The notes: generated by a model from the letters alone, not told the origin. 64,000 nt of DNA from Extensimonas vulgaris (GCF_003337425.1 NZ_QPJU01000009.1:1-64000), one strand, 5' to 3'. Counted from the stretch's first letter, positions 1 through 11,600 are shown. Numbers and translations are program-made.

Positions 1-1
1 G

Positions 2-370
2 GCACTCGTGGAAGAAATGGCCGCAGCGGCCAGCAGCCTCAACGCCCAGGCGGGCGAGCTCGTGAACGCCGTGGCGGTGTTCAAGCTCGAGGCGGGCGCG
101 CAGCAGGCGGTGGCGTCCGCAGCATCTGTGCCGCGTGCTGCCATGCCTGCACCTTCGGTGCCGCGCCCACCGATGCCTGCGCCGCAGGCCAAACGGCCAT
201 TGGCGGGTGGCGGGCGTGGGGGCGCAGGCAAGGACACGGCACGCCTGGGTGCGCCAGCCCAGGCGGCCCCGGGAGCGGGCAAGGCGGCAGCCAGGACGAC
301 AGGTGCGCCCGCTGCGCCTGCACCCCGCGCGGGCGAGACGGCTGCAGAGGGCGAGTGGGAGTCGTTCTGA
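2..370 (+). CDS. Methyl-accepting chemotaxis protein, C-terminal fragment
   Basis: This is the last part of a chemoreceptor whose start lies before the window; the frame is open from base 2. The first residues (ALVEEMAAAASSLNAQAGEL) match the end of the cytoplasmic signalling coiled coil of methyl-accepting chemotaxis proteins, which couples to CheA and CheW. An Ala/Pro-rich tail of about 80 residues, probably disordered, follows. The protein ends in EGEWESF, and the last five residues resemble the NWETF-type pentapeptide that tethers the adaptation enzymes CheR and CheB. The ligand-binding part is not in the window, so the stimulus is unknown. Confidence 0.85.
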   Translation, partial: ALVEEMAAAASSLNAQAGELVNAVAVFKLEAGAQQAVASAASVPRAAMPAPSVPRPPMPAPQAKRPLAGGGRGGAGKDTARLGAPAQAAPGAGKAAARTTGAPAAPAPRAGETAAEGEWESF

Positions 371-421
371 TCCGGCAGCGTTGCGGAGCTGTAGGGCCGC
401 GCACAAAAGACGGATGGCCGC

Positions 422-1621
422 TCAGCCGCTGTGCTTGAACGGCGAGCGCGCTTGCAGCTCGCCAAGATATTTCTGCACCGCGGCCCCCTCGCGTAGCAAA
501 AAGCGCTCTACCGCGTCGGCAAAGGCCGGGTGCGCGAGCCAGTGCGCGCTGTGGGTGGGCACGGGCAGCAGCGCGCGCGCCATTTTGTGCTCGCCCTGCG
601 CGCCGCCTTCGAAACGCTGCACGCCATGCGCTATGCACCACGCGAGCGGCTGGTAGTAGCAGGCCTCGAAGTGCAGGCAATCGACGCGCTCGAGCGCGCC
701 CCAGTAGCGGCCGTAAGCCACAAATTCATGGTCTTTTTCGCCGTTTGTCAAGGCAGGATCAGCGCTGATAGCTATCAAACTCGATGCAATCGGCCGGCCT
801 GCGCGCTCGGCAACAAAGAGCAGCCAGGCTTCGGGCATTTGTTCCGCTTGGAGGCGAAAAAATGCGCGTGTGAGGTAGGGCGGATTGCCGTGTTCGAGGT
901 AGGTGCGCTCGTAGCAGCGGTAGAAAAAATCCCAGTCCGCCGGGCCGATGTCGCGCCCGCGCAGCCAGCGAAAGCGCACGCCCGCCTCGGCCACGCGGCG
1001 GCGCTCCTGGCGGATTTTCTTGCGCTTGTCCTGGCTCAGATGCTGCAAAAAATCATCGAAGTCACGGTAGGGCGTGCCCGCGGGGCTCTGGTTGCGCCAG
1101 TGGAACTGCACCGTGTGGCGCTGCAGCAGGCCGAGCTCCTGCCCGGCTTGCAGGTCCTCGTCGGCGGCAAACAACAGGTGCAGTGACGACAGCCCTTGGC
1201 GCTCGCACCAATCGCGCACGGCGTGCAGCAGCTGCACGCGCAGCGCCTGGTCGCGCGCGAGCAGGCGCGTGCCGGGCACGGGCGTGAAAGGCACGGCGAC
1301 GACGGCCTTGGGGTAGTAGGCCAGACCGTGCTGCGCGTAGGCGTTGGCCCAGGCCCAGTCGAACACGTATTCGCCATACGAGTGGCTTTTGACGTACAGC
1401 GGGCAGGCGGCGAGCAGTTCCGCGCCGGCCCACAGACCCATGAAGCGCGGCGTCCAGCCGGTGGCGGGCGTGGCGCTGCCGCTCGCGTGCAGCGCGGCCA
1501 GGTATTCGTGGCGCATGAACGGCGTGGGGCGGCTCTGGCGCGCGAGCAGCGCGTTCCACACCGCAGCATCGATCTCGAGCGGCGAATCCAGCACGCGGGC
1601 GATAATGCGCGCTTCAGCCAT
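422..1621 (-). CDS. DUF482 / GNAT-like N-acyltransferase (COG3146)
   Basis: A 399-residue protein of the DUF482 family, related to GNAT and FemAB-type acyltransferases; its substrate is not established. Segments typical of the family are visible: TPFMRHEYL near the N terminus, YVFDWAWANAYAQHGLAYYPK, a basic KRKKIRQERRRV stretch, and a late YGRYWGA. The start at 1621 (MAEARIIARV) was chosen because the 20 codons upstream look like non-coding read-through. Just before YGRYWGA there is an extra segment (SSLIAISADPALTNGEKDHE) whose DNA at 760-779 resembles half of the dispersed palindromic repeat, so part of the protein may derive from a repeat. It is divergent from nadE. Confidence 0.8.
   Translation of the reverse strand: MAEARIIARVLDSPLEIDAAVWNALLARQSRPTPFMRHEYLAALHASGSATPATGWTPRFMGLWAGAELLAACPLYVKSHSYGEYVFDWAWANAYAQHGLAYYPKAVVAVPFTPVPGTRLLARDQALRVQLLHAVRDWCERQGLSSLHLLFAADEDLQAGQELGLLQRHTVQFHWRNQSPAGTPYRDFDDFLQHLSQDKRKKIRQERRRVAEAGVRFRWLRGRDIGPADWDFFYRCYERTYLEHGNPPYLTRAFFRLQAEQMPEAWLLFVAERAGRPIASSLIAISADPALTNGEKDHEFVAYGRYWGALERVDCLHFEACYYQPLAWCIAHGVQRFEGGAQGEHKMARALLPVPTHSAHWLAHPAFADAVERFLLREGAAVQKYLGELQARSPFKHSG
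760..779 (-). repeat. Partial copy of dispersed palindromic repeat inside a coding region
   Basis: The bases CAGCGCTGATAGCTATCAAA closely match the right arm of the intergenic palindromic repeat at about 9737-9756 (17 of the 19 compared bases). Here they lie inside the DUF482 gene and are translated as part of an extra loop. The match is short, so common descent is an inference. Confidence 0.45.
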
Positions 1622-1707
1622 GCCCGTACCGATGCTGCGTTTTCGGGAGCATTCCCCGGCGGGCTTTGGCTCCACTTCCACCCGTTGCCCTGGTCATTTT
1701 CGGTTCC

Positions 1708-3779
<2,072 letters not shown>

Positions 3780-3803
3780 GGTGAGGGTGGGCGCAGCGAT
3801 GCT

Positions 3804-3972
3804 CTAGGAGCCTGTCGGACTTTGGGCGTCGATAGCGAGAATGCGCCCCAGCGAGACCAGATTTTGCCGGATTCGCAGCCCCATAGTGGTGCTATGGGGC
3901 AAGAAGCCGGTGAAAAATGGGCCGCTGCGGCGCATTCGCAGCCGACGATTCCAAAGTCCGGCAGGCTCTTAG
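3804..3972 (+). mobile_element. Palindromic 161-bp MITE-like element, copy A
   Basis: This is one of three 169-bp copies, counting flanking 4-mers. The ends are inverted repeats (GAGCCTGTCGGACTTTGG at 3808-3825, and its near-complement at 3951-3968). A central hairpin has CCCCATAG and CTATGGGG arms. The flanks are CTAG (3804-3807) and TTAG (3969-3972), which look like a 4-bp target duplication. No transposase is encoded, so movement would need help in trans. One forward frame is open across the whole copy. It lies between glnB and the 3' end of the convergent LOG gene. Confidence 0.85.
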
Positions 3973-3973
3973 C

Positions 3974-4567
3974 TCAGATCACGGCGCGCAGCGCTACGAG
4001 CTCCTGCCCGAATCCCGCCGCCTGCACCAACGCAGGCAACAGGGCATCCACGTCAGCGCCCACCTGCAGCAGCCCGAGTTGCCACGCGCCCATGAAGCCC
4101 TCAGCCATGCTGTGCCTCAAAAAAGAGAGCAAGCCGTCATAGTATCCGGCCACGTTGAGCAGCCCCACGGGTTTGTCGTGGTAGCCCAGCTGGCGCCAGG
4201 TCCAGACTTCGAACAACTCCTCGAAGGTGCCTATGCCGCCGGGCAGCGCGAGAAAGGCGTCGCAGCGCTCGGCCATCAGCGCTTTGCGCTGGTGCATGGT
4301 CTGCACTATGTGCAATTCGTCGCAGGCGTGGTTGGCCTGTTCCTTGTCCACCAGCGCCTGCGGGATCACGCCGAGCACACGGCCGCCCGCCTGCCGCGTG
4401 GCTTCGGCCACCACGCCCATCAAGCCGTTGCGCCCGCCGCCATACACGAGCTGCCCGCCGTGCGCGCCTATCCATTGGCCCACTGCCGTGGCAGCCTGGG
4501 CAAACTCCGGGCGCTCTCCGGCGCGCGAGCCGCAATACACGCAGAGGGAAAATGCCGGCTCAGCCAT
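3974..4567 (-). CDS. LOG family / TIGR00730 Rossmann-fold protein
   Basis: A 197-residue protein of the LONELY GUY family. Characterised members are phosphoribohydrolases that release the base from nucleoside 5'-monophosphates such as cytokinin ribotides. The diagnostic motif LPGGIGTFEELFE is present near residue 115, preceded by VYGGGRNGLMG and MHQRKALM. The start at 4567 (MAEPAFSLCVYCGS) gives a standard N terminus; the frame continues upstream without any family similarity. It overlaps the end of dgkA by 8 bp, implying translational coupling. In bacteria the physiological role is often general nucleotide clean-up rather than hormone synthesis. Its stop codon is two bases from the end of repeat copy A. 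Confidence 0.88.
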   Translation of the reverse strand: MAEPAFSLCVYCGSRAGERPEFAQAATAVGQWIGAHGGQLVYGGGRNGLMGVVAEATRQAGGRVLGVIPQALVDKEQANHACDELHIVQTMHQRKALMAERCDAFLALPGGIGTFEELFEVWTWRQLGYHDKPVGLLNVAGYYDGLLSFLRHSMAEGFMGAWQLGLLQVGADVDALLPALVQAAGFGQELVALRAVI

Positions 4568-4982
4568 GGCCAAACCTCTGCCACAGCGCTGCGGCCCAGA
4601 CGCCCGCGCACAGCAGCAGCGCGAGCAACACCGCGGCGCTGCCCATGTCTTTGGCGCGCTTGGACAGGTGGTTCCATTCGGGGCCGATGCGGTCGATGGC
4701 GGTTTCGATGCCGGTGTTGAGCAACTCGATGACCAGCACCGCGATGACCGAGCCGGCCAGCAAGGCCACTTCGACCCAGCTCTCGCCCAGCCAGAACGAC
4801 AACGGCAGCAGCACGATCGCGGCGCTGGCCTCCTGGCGGAAAGCGGGCTCGCTCCAGCCGGCGCGCAAACCGGCGATGGAATAACCCGCGGCATGCCAGA
4901 TGCGGCTCAGACCGGTGCGCGCTTTTTGCGGGTTCACCGTAGGATCGGGCTCGGCGGACTGCGCGTTGGAGGGTGTGGACAT
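4560..4982 (-). CDS. dgkA: Diacylglycerol kinase
   Basis: A small integral-membrane kinase of 140 residues that phosphorylates diacylglycerol to phosphatidic acid and so recycles lipid by-products in the inner membrane. The family signature is clear: VIELLNTGIETAIDRI, containing the catalytic Glu region, then SKRAKDMGSAAV. Three hydrophobic segments are visible (around IVLLPLSFWLG, VALLAGSVIAVLVIELL and AAVLLALLLCAGVW). An extra hydrophilic N-terminal region of about 35 residues precedes the conserved core. It overlaps the LOG gene by 8 bp, so the two are probably one transcript. Confidence 0.9.
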   Translation of the reverse strand: MSTPSNAQSAEPDPTVNPQKARTGLSRIWHAAGYSIAGLRAGWSEPAFRQEASAAIVLLPLSFWLGESWVEVALLAGSVIAVLVIELLNTGIETAIDRIGPEWNHLSKRAKDMGSAAVLLALLLCAGVWAAALWQRFGHG

Positions 4983-5035
4983 GCGTGAATTGTGGTGCCG
5001 CCATGTGACAGAACCCGGGCCTGTGCGGTAGAGAC

Positions 5036-5584
5036 TTATTTTTGCACCGGTTGCCAGTGCACGAGGCGCGTGCCCGCGAGGGCGTCGTGCCAGAACTGCT
5101 GCTGCGGGTGCAAGCGGCTCAGCAGCGCCCACACGGCCACCCAGCCCAGCATGAGCACGGCAATTTCGCCGCCAGACAAGTGAAAGGGCGCGATGGCCAC
5201 GAGCGGCGGCAAGAACCACAGCCAGCTCAGCACATAGCGCAGCAGTGCGCGCCCTTGGGTCAAGGGCTTGCCCGCACGGTCCACCACGCGGATGTGCCAG
5301 GTTTTCATCGCCAGCGTTTGCCCCTCGGACCAGAACCAGGTGAAGTAAATGCCGAACACCACGAACAAAAAGGCCTGCAGCGCGTGGCGGTTGTCGAGTG
5401 CATTGCGCGTCTGGCTCAGCGTGCTGAACAGATAACCGGCGAAAAAAGCCACGGCAAACAGCAAGATGCCTTCGTAAAGCCAGCAGGCCATGCGCCGGCC
5501 CAGCGCCGGCGCCTGGAGCGCCGCACTGGCCGGGTCGGCCGTCGCGTTGCCTGCGGCAGTAGAGGATGGGAATTTGTCGGTCAA
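5036..5584 (-). CDS. RDD family membrane protein
   Basis: A small membrane protein with the RDD fold: LGRRMACWLYEGILLF opens the first transmembrane helix, and TLAMKTWHIRVVDRAGKPLT is the conserved inter-helix segment. Function is unknown; some RDD proteins act in ion or osmolyte transport. The start is uncertain. The frame is open back to 5761, but that part overlaps the DUF3106 gene and looks like its shadow, so a TTG at 5584 is taken (182 residues). It is the last gene of the cluster sigma factor-DUF3619-DUF3106-RDD, suggesting a linked envelope role. Confidence 0.8.
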   Translation of the reverse strand: MTDKFPSSTAAGNATADPASAALQAPALGRRMACWLYEGILLFAVAFFAGYLFSTLSQTRNALDNRHALQAFLFVVFGIYFTWFWSEGQTLAMKTWHIRVVDRAGKPLTQGRALLRYVLSWLWFLPPLVAIAPFHLSGGEIAVLMLGWVAVWALLSRLHPQQQFWHDALAGTRLVHWQPVQK

Positions 5585-5612
5585 GGTGAGGGCGGGAGTG
5601 GCGGAAAATGGA

Positions 5613-6470
5613 TCAGCGTCCGGGCAGCGCCGCGCCGGTGCTTGCGGTGCTGCTGCCTTCCGATGGGGGTTCTGTGGACGGTAGCGGAGGCAAGGGCGTA
5701 GGCACCGCCATGGGAACATCGACAGGCGCAGTCTCGACGGGCGCTTGTGCAGGGTTGCCAAAAGGGTCTGTGGCGGCGGCTGGCAGGGGGGCGTCCAGGC
5801 GGGGCAGCAGGCCCTTGGGTGGAGAAATCTTGGGCGGGTTGGGGCGATTGGGGCTGGCCTGCAGGGCGGCCGGCACCTGTACCAGTTTGCGCGAAGGTGC
5901 GGGGCGCAGGGCGGTGGCGGCGCCTTGCGGTTTGGCAGCCGCGCGGGCGGCGAGCTGGCGCTTTTCTTCTTCGCTGAGGGCTTGGTAGGCTTCCCAGCGC
6001 TCCAACTTGTCTTTGGGCGCCAGGCGGCTGGCGCCGGCGTAATTCAACCGCGCCTGGTTGCGCTGCTGGGCGCTCAGGCTGGCCCAGGTCGTCATGCGTG
6101 CGTGCAGCCGATCTTGTTCACTTTGTGGCAGCGTGTGAAATGTTTCTGCAAGCGTCAACCAATACTTCTTTTGGGCTTTGCTGAGCGAGGCCCAGCGCTC
6201 GGCCAAAGGGTACAGGGCCAGCTTTTGTTGCGTGCTCAGGGTCTCCCAGCCGGGGCCGGAAGCCGGCTCGATGGCTTCTGTGGGGGCAACTGCGCCCAAA
6301 CTGCGAGGGCTTGGCTTGGATTCCAGTGCCGCTGCAGGAACCAAGGTGCTCGGCGCCCAATGCAAAAACTGCAGTGCTTTCAGCCCGCCCACAGCCAATC
6401 CCGCCCACAACAACAAGGCCAGTATGAAGCCTGGCCTGAGGGGGTGAGGGTGGTGGGAGTTGTCGGGCAT
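5613..6470 (-). CDS. DUF3106 domain protein, membrane-anchored
   Basis: A 285-residue protein with one N-terminal membrane helix (GFILALLLWAGLAVGGL), then a DUF3106 region at about residues 72-165. This shows two repeats of the pattern W-x-x-L-x-x-x-Q: WETLSTQQKLALYPLAERW, SKAQKKYWLTLAETF, and MTTWASLSAQQRNQARLNY. The last 100 residues are rich in Pro, Ala and Ser and probably disordered. The repeats resemble periplasmic sensor folds, but the function is not known. The gene lies downstream of a sigma factor and a DUF3619 protein on the same strand, an arrangement seen in Burkholderiales. Confidence 0.8.
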   Translation of the reverse strand: MPDNSHHPHPLRPGFILALLLWAGLAVGGLKALQFLHWAPSTLVPAAALESKPSPRSLGAVAPTEAIEPASGPGWETLSTQQKLALYPLAERWASLSKAQKKYWLTLAETFHTLPQSEQDRLHARMTTWASLSAQQRNQARLNYAGASRLAPKDKLERWEAYQALSEEEKRQLAARAAAKPQGAATALRPAPSRKLVQVPAALQASPNRPNPPKISPPKGLLPRLDAPLPAAATDPFGNPAQAPVETAPVDVPMAVPTPLPPLPSTEPPSEGSSTASTGAALPGR

Positions 6471-6528
6471 GCAATCAGGCGCGCGCGGCTGCTGGGCTCA
6501 GAACGGGTTCTCAGGGCAACCGCGAGTT

Positions 6529-7038
6529 TCACCGATTTTCGGTCGAGGTTTTGAGGAACTGGACGAACCCCGGATCGGTGTAGGCCGATGGGGGCAGCTC
6601 GTCCGCGAGCAGCGCCGAATCGACTTCGGCGATCTCATGCGTGTTGAGCTCTTCTTGCGTGTCGTTGATCACCACCAGGCCGATCAGCAAGGCCAGGATG
6701 GGAACGGCCGACACCAGGGCGTTCCACCAGGCGCCACGTTCGTGACCAGCGCCACGCCCACTGCGGCCGCCATGCCCCCATGCCGCAGTGCCGCCGCTGG
6801 CAGCCACGTGCACGGGCGCTGTGGCCGGTGCAAGCCCGCGCACCTGCTCCCGTTTGGGCGCCAGCGCGACTTTGCGTTTGGCCAGCGCCTGCATGCGTGC
6901 GGCGCGCAGGCGTTCGGAGATCTCGTAGGGCAGGTCTTGCGTGCCATGTTCCAGGCGCGCAGTGACGCGGCGGGCAAAGCGCTCGGCAGCGGCATCCGCA
7001 GACGACACGGAAGAGGAGTGAGAACGGGCGGGGTTCAT
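6529..7038 (-). CDS. DUF3619 family protein, likely anti-sigma-like membrane protein
   Basis: A 169-residue protein with a soluble N-terminal region (RFARRVTARLEHGTQDLPYEISERLRAARMQAL broken by basic segments), one transmembrane helix (LVSAVPILALLIGLVVI, about residues 108-124) and a short outer tail with the family motif LLADELPPSAYTDPGF. It overlaps the upstream sigma-factor gene by 4 bp (ATGA), so the two are translationally coupled. A soluble domain, a single helix and coupling to a sigma factor suggest an anti-sigma role. That role is inferred from context, not shown by the sequence. Confidence 0.8.
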   Translation of the reverse strand: MNPARSHSSSVSSADAAAERFARRVTARLEHGTQDLPYEISERLRAARMQALAKRKVALAPKREQVRGLAPATAPVHVAASGGTAAWGHGGRSGRGAGHERGAWWNALVSAVPILALLIGLVVINDTQEELNTHEIAEVDSALLADELPPSAYTDPGFVQFLKTSTENR

Positions 7039-7604
7039 GGCGTGATTCCTTTGGCTTTGAGCGCCTTGCTGAGTTTTTGCACGGCGCGAAAGCAGTGCTG
7101 TTTGACGCTGCTTTCCGAGCAGCCCATGGCGGCTGCCGTTTCTGTTACATCCATTTCTTCCCAGTAACGCATGAGAAAGGCTTCGCGTTGACGTGCGGGC
7201 AGGGCGGCGATTTCGTCCTCGATCTCATGCAAGATCTGTGCGCGCCGCACTTCGTCCTCGGCGCTTTCCACGCTTTCTTCATTCGGCGCACCTGCGTAGG
7301 CTTCGAGCAAGTCGAAGTCGGCGTCATCGTCGTGCGCCCCCTCGAAGTCGGACAGGTTGGAAAACAGCGCCTTGCGCGTTTTCTGGCGCCGGAACCAGTC
7401 GAGGGTGCAGTTCGAGAGGATGCGCTGAAAGAGCATGGGCAGCTCGTTCACGGGCTTGTCACCATAGTGCTCGGCCAACTTGAGCATGCTGTCCTGCACG
7501 ATGTCCAGCGCCGCTTCTTCGTCCCGCACGTGGTAGAGCGAGCGCTTGAAGGCGCGCTTTTCCACGCTGTGCAGGAAGTCGGAGAGTTCTTGTTCGGTAG
7601 CCAA
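7035..7604 (-). CDS. RNA polymerase sigma factor, ECF/sigma-70 type
   Basis: A 189-residue sigma factor with region 2 (YHVRDEEAALDIVQDSMLKLAEHY, then LSNCTLDWFRRQKTRKALF) and region 4 (LPARQREAFLMRYWEEMDVTETAAAMGCSESSVKQHCFRAVQKL), separated by an acidic linker of about 40 residues. It would direct RNA polymerase to a small regulon. The next gene overlaps by 4 bp and encodes a single-pass membrane protein that may hold it inactive. The promoter probably lies in 7605-7909, back to back with the ilvB leader. Confidence 0.88.
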   Translation of the reverse strand: MATEQELSDFLHSVEKRAFKRSLYHVRDEEAALDIVQDSMLKLAEHYGDKPVNELPMLFQRILSNCTLDWFRRQKTRKALFSNLSDFEGAHDDDADFDLLEAYAGAPNEESVESAEDEVRRAQILHEIEDEIAALPARQREAFLMRYWEEMDVTETAAAMGCSESSVKQHCFRAVQKLSKALKAKGITP

Positions 7605-7909
7605 GAGAACGAACGCGGTTCGTGATGGGGTAGATCAGCCGGGTGGAAAAAAGCGCAGAACGCACGCAGCCCAAGCAAAGTCAAGCCTGTAATTATCACA
7701 TTCCCCGGTCTTTTTTCGCCTCTGGCCCGATTTTTCGCATGTTGCGGTGCGATAATTTGCGCCACCAAGCAACAGGCAAACGGGTCACGGTCCGGCGGGC
7801 ATCTTTTTCCCGTCCATGTCCTTGGCCTCAAGTCCCAAGCGGGCTTCACGAGAGCGCGTGCAAGGGGCACCCAAGGTTTTTCGTCAGAGAAATTCTCGAA
7901 AGGTTCATC
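7605..7909. other. Divergent intergenic region between sigma factor and ilvB
   Basis: This 305-bp region contains no convincing gene. A GATAAT hexamer at 7751-7756 could be a -10 element for ilvB, but no good -35 is paired with it. The ilvB frame stays open back to 7643, with residues that do not resemble acetolactate synthase. I looked for a branched-chain leader peptide with an attenuator here and did not find one. Confidence 0.4.
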
Positions 7910-9700
7910 ATGGAAATGTCCAAGGCTGAAATCACCTCTGCGGCCGCAGCCACCGCACACCCCACCACCACTGCCGGCACGCCCGAATTGATGGGCGCCG
8001 AAATCCTCGTCAAGGCTTTGCAGGCCGAAAACGTGCAATACGTCTGGGGCTACCCCGGCGGCGCGGTGCTCTATATCTACGACGCGCTCTACAAACAAGA
8101 CAGCATCCAGCACATTCTGGTGCGCCACGAGCAGGCGGCCGTGCACGCTGCCGACGGTTACGCGCGCGCCACGGGCGAAGTCGGCGTGGCGCTGGTCACT
8201 TCAGGGCCGGGCGTGACGAACGCCGTCACGGGCATCGCCACGGCCTACATGGACAGCATCCCCATGGTGATCATCACGGGCCAGGTGCCGACGGCGGCCA
8301 TTGGTCTCGACGCCTTCCAGGAGTGCGACACCGTGGGCATCACGCGCCCCATCGTCAAGCACAACTTCCTCGTCAAGGACGCGCGCGACCTCGCGATGAC
8401 GCTGAAAAAGGCCTTCCATATCGCGCGCACCGGCCGCCCGGGCCCCGTGGTGGTCGATATCCCCAAGGACGTATCGTTCAAGAAGGTGCCCTACAGCGGC
8501 TACCCCGACAAAGTCGAGATGCGTTCGTACAACCCCGTGCGCAAGGGACACGGCGGGCAGATCCGCAAGGCGGTGCAGCTGCTGCTCTCGGCCAAGCGCC
8601 CCTACATTTACACGGGCGGCGGCGTGCTCATGAGCAACGCCACGCAGGAATTGCGCACGCTGGTCGATCTGCTCGGCTACCCTGTCACGCACACGCTGAT
8701 GGGCCTGGGTGCCTACCCCGCGACGGATCGCAAATTCCTCGGCATGCTGGGCATGCACGGCACGCTCGAAGCCAACAACGCCATGCAAAACTGCGACGTG
8801 CTGCTCGCGGTCGGGGCGCGTTTCGACGACCGCGTGATCGGCAACCCCAAGCACTTCGCACAGAACGAACGCAAGATCATCCACATCGACATCGACCCTT
8901 CGAGCATCTCCAAGCGCGTCAAGGTCGATGTGCCCATCGTGGGCGACGTGAAGGACGTGCTGACCGAGCTGATCGCGATGATCCGTGAAAGCATAGCGCG
9001 CCCCGACCCTGCCGCGCTCGCCGCCTGGTGGGACACGATCGAGGGCTGGCGCAAGCGTGACTGCCTCAAATACGACCGCCACGCGACCGACGTGATCAAG
9101 CCGCAGTACGTGATCGAGACGCTCTGGAACATGACCAAAGATGCCGACGCCTACATCACCTCGGACGTGGGTCAGCACCAGATGTGGGCGGCGCAGTTCT
9201 ACAAGTTCAACGAGCCGCGCCGCTGGATCAACTCGGGGGGCCTTGGCACCATGGGCGTGGGCATTCCCTACGCCATGGGCATCAAGCTTGCCAAGCCGCA
9301 AAGTGAAGTGTTTTGCATCACGGGTGAGGGCTCGGTGCAGATGAACATCCAGGAGCTTTCCACCTGCTTGCAATACAACACGCCGATCAAGATCGTCGCG
9401 CTCAACAACCGCTACCTCGGCATGGTGCGCCAGTGGCAAGAAATCGAATACTCGGGCCGCTACAGCCACAGCTACATGGACGCGCTGCCCAACTTCGCCA
9501 AACTCGCCGAGGCCTACGGCCATGTGGGGCTTTTGATCGAGCACCCCAAGGACGTCGAGCCCGCGCTGCGCGAAGCGCGCAAGCTCAAGGATCGCACGGT
9601 GTTTCTGGACTTCCGCACCGATCCGACGGAAAACGTCTTCCCCATGGTGCAGGCCGGCAAAGGCATCACCGAGATGCTGCTCGGTTCGGAAGACCTCTGA
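7910..9700 (+). CDS. ilvB: Acetolactate synthase, large (catalytic) subunit
   Basis: A thiamine-diphosphate and FAD enzyme that condenses two pyruvates to acetolactate, or pyruvate with 2-oxobutyrate, the first common step to valine, leucine and isoleucine. The 596-residue protein shows the TPP Glu region (VRHEQAAVHAADGYARATG), the FAD-binding centre, and the thiamine-diphosphate binding segment GEGSVQMNIQELSTCLQYN with the later NNRYLGMVRQWQ. The start at 7910 is preceded by GAAAGG; a second ATG lies at 7916. ilvH and ilvC follow on the same strand. About 30 residues before GAEILVKAL are a variable N-terminal extension. Confidence 0.95.
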   Translation: MEMSKAEITSAAAATAHPTTTAGTPELMGAEILVKALQAENVQYVWGYPGGAVLYIYDALYKQDSIQHILVRHEQAAVHAADGYARATGEVGVALVTSGPGVTNAVTGIATAYMDSIPMVIITGQVPTAAIGLDAFQECDTVGITRPIVKHNFLVKDARDLAMTLKKAFHIARTGRPGPVVVDIPKDVSFKKVPYSGYPDKVEMRSYNPVRKGHGGQIRKAVQLLLSAKRPYIYTGGGVLMSNATQELRTLVDLLGYPVTHTLMGLGAYPATDRKFLGMLGMHGTLEANNAMQNCDVLLAVGARFDDRVIGNPKHFAQNERKIIHIDIDPSSISKRVKVDVPIVGDVKDVLTELIAMIRESIARPDPAALAAWWDTIEGWRKRDCLKYDRHATDVIKPQYVIETLWNMTKDADAYITSDVGQHQMWAAQFYKFNEPRRWINSGGLGTMGVGIPYAMGIKLAKPQSEVFCITGEGSVQMNIQELSTCLQYNTPIKIVALNNRYLGMVRQWQEIEYSGRYSHSYMDALPNFAKLAEAYGHVGLLIEHPKDVEPALREARKLKDRTVFLDFRTDPTENVFPMVQAGKGITEMLLGSEDL

Positions 9701-9710
9701 GTTTTGAACA

Positions 9711-9758
9711 AAATTCGGCTTAGAGGTAGATATAGCAAGCGCTAGTAGCTATCAAAAG
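9711..9758. repeat. Dispersed palindromic repeat copy, ilvB-ilvH gap
   Basis: One copy of a short imperfect palindrome whose arms contain AGCGCT and TAGCTATCAAAA. It lies just after the ilvB stop codon. The same family occurs between or at the ends of many genes in this window. Confidence 0.65.
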
Positions 9759-9876
9759 AGAAGCTTTCGTGCGGCGTGCGCAGTTTCGGCTGCATGCGCT
9801 GTGCCCCTTCAACCCTTGGACGAATCTATTGCCTGCCAAGCCTGGCGCTTACCGGCGCCGGGGGAGGGCAGCGAAA

Positions 9877-9923
9877 ACGGCAGCTTTTTGCGACCTTTCG
9901 TGGGCCGTGCTGCCGTCGCAAAA
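9877..9923 (+). promoter_or_regulatory. Candidate RNA switch before ilvH: two competing stems
   Basis: Two perfect stems use overlapping bases. Stem 1 pairs ACGGCAGC (9877-9884) with GCTGCCGT (9909-9916). Stem 2 pairs TTTTGCGAC (9886-9894) with GTCGCAAAA (9915-9923). The 3' arms share bases 9915-9916 and the arms interleave, so the two hairpins cannot both form fully. Stem 2 ends one base before the TGAGGA ribosome-binding site of ilvH at 9924-9929. This geometry would suit translational control or RNA processing between the two subunit genes. No known RNA family is recognised. Confidence 0.4.
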
Positions 9924-9926
9924 TGA

Positions 9927-11510
<1,584 letters not shown>

Positions 11511-11533
11511 TTTGCAAAGCTCAGCGCACACAA

Positions 11534-11553
11534 GGGCCACTTCGGTGGCCTTT
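11534..11553 (+). terminator. Hairpin terminator after ilvC
   Basis: A perfect 6-bp stem GGCCAC/GTGGCC (11535-11540 and 11545-11550) with a TTCG tetraloop is followed by TTT. The U tract is short. The position, 24 bp after the ilvC stop, fits the end of the ilv operon. Confidence 0.6.
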
Positions 11554-11600
11554 GGCGCTTTTGCACGGCTACACTGTGACGAAGCATCGCTGAAGATGCT

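Noticed and set aside
7605-7909. Branched-chain attenuator before ilvB
   Set aside because: No Leu/Val/Ile-rich leader peptide and no terminator hairpin with a T run were found here.
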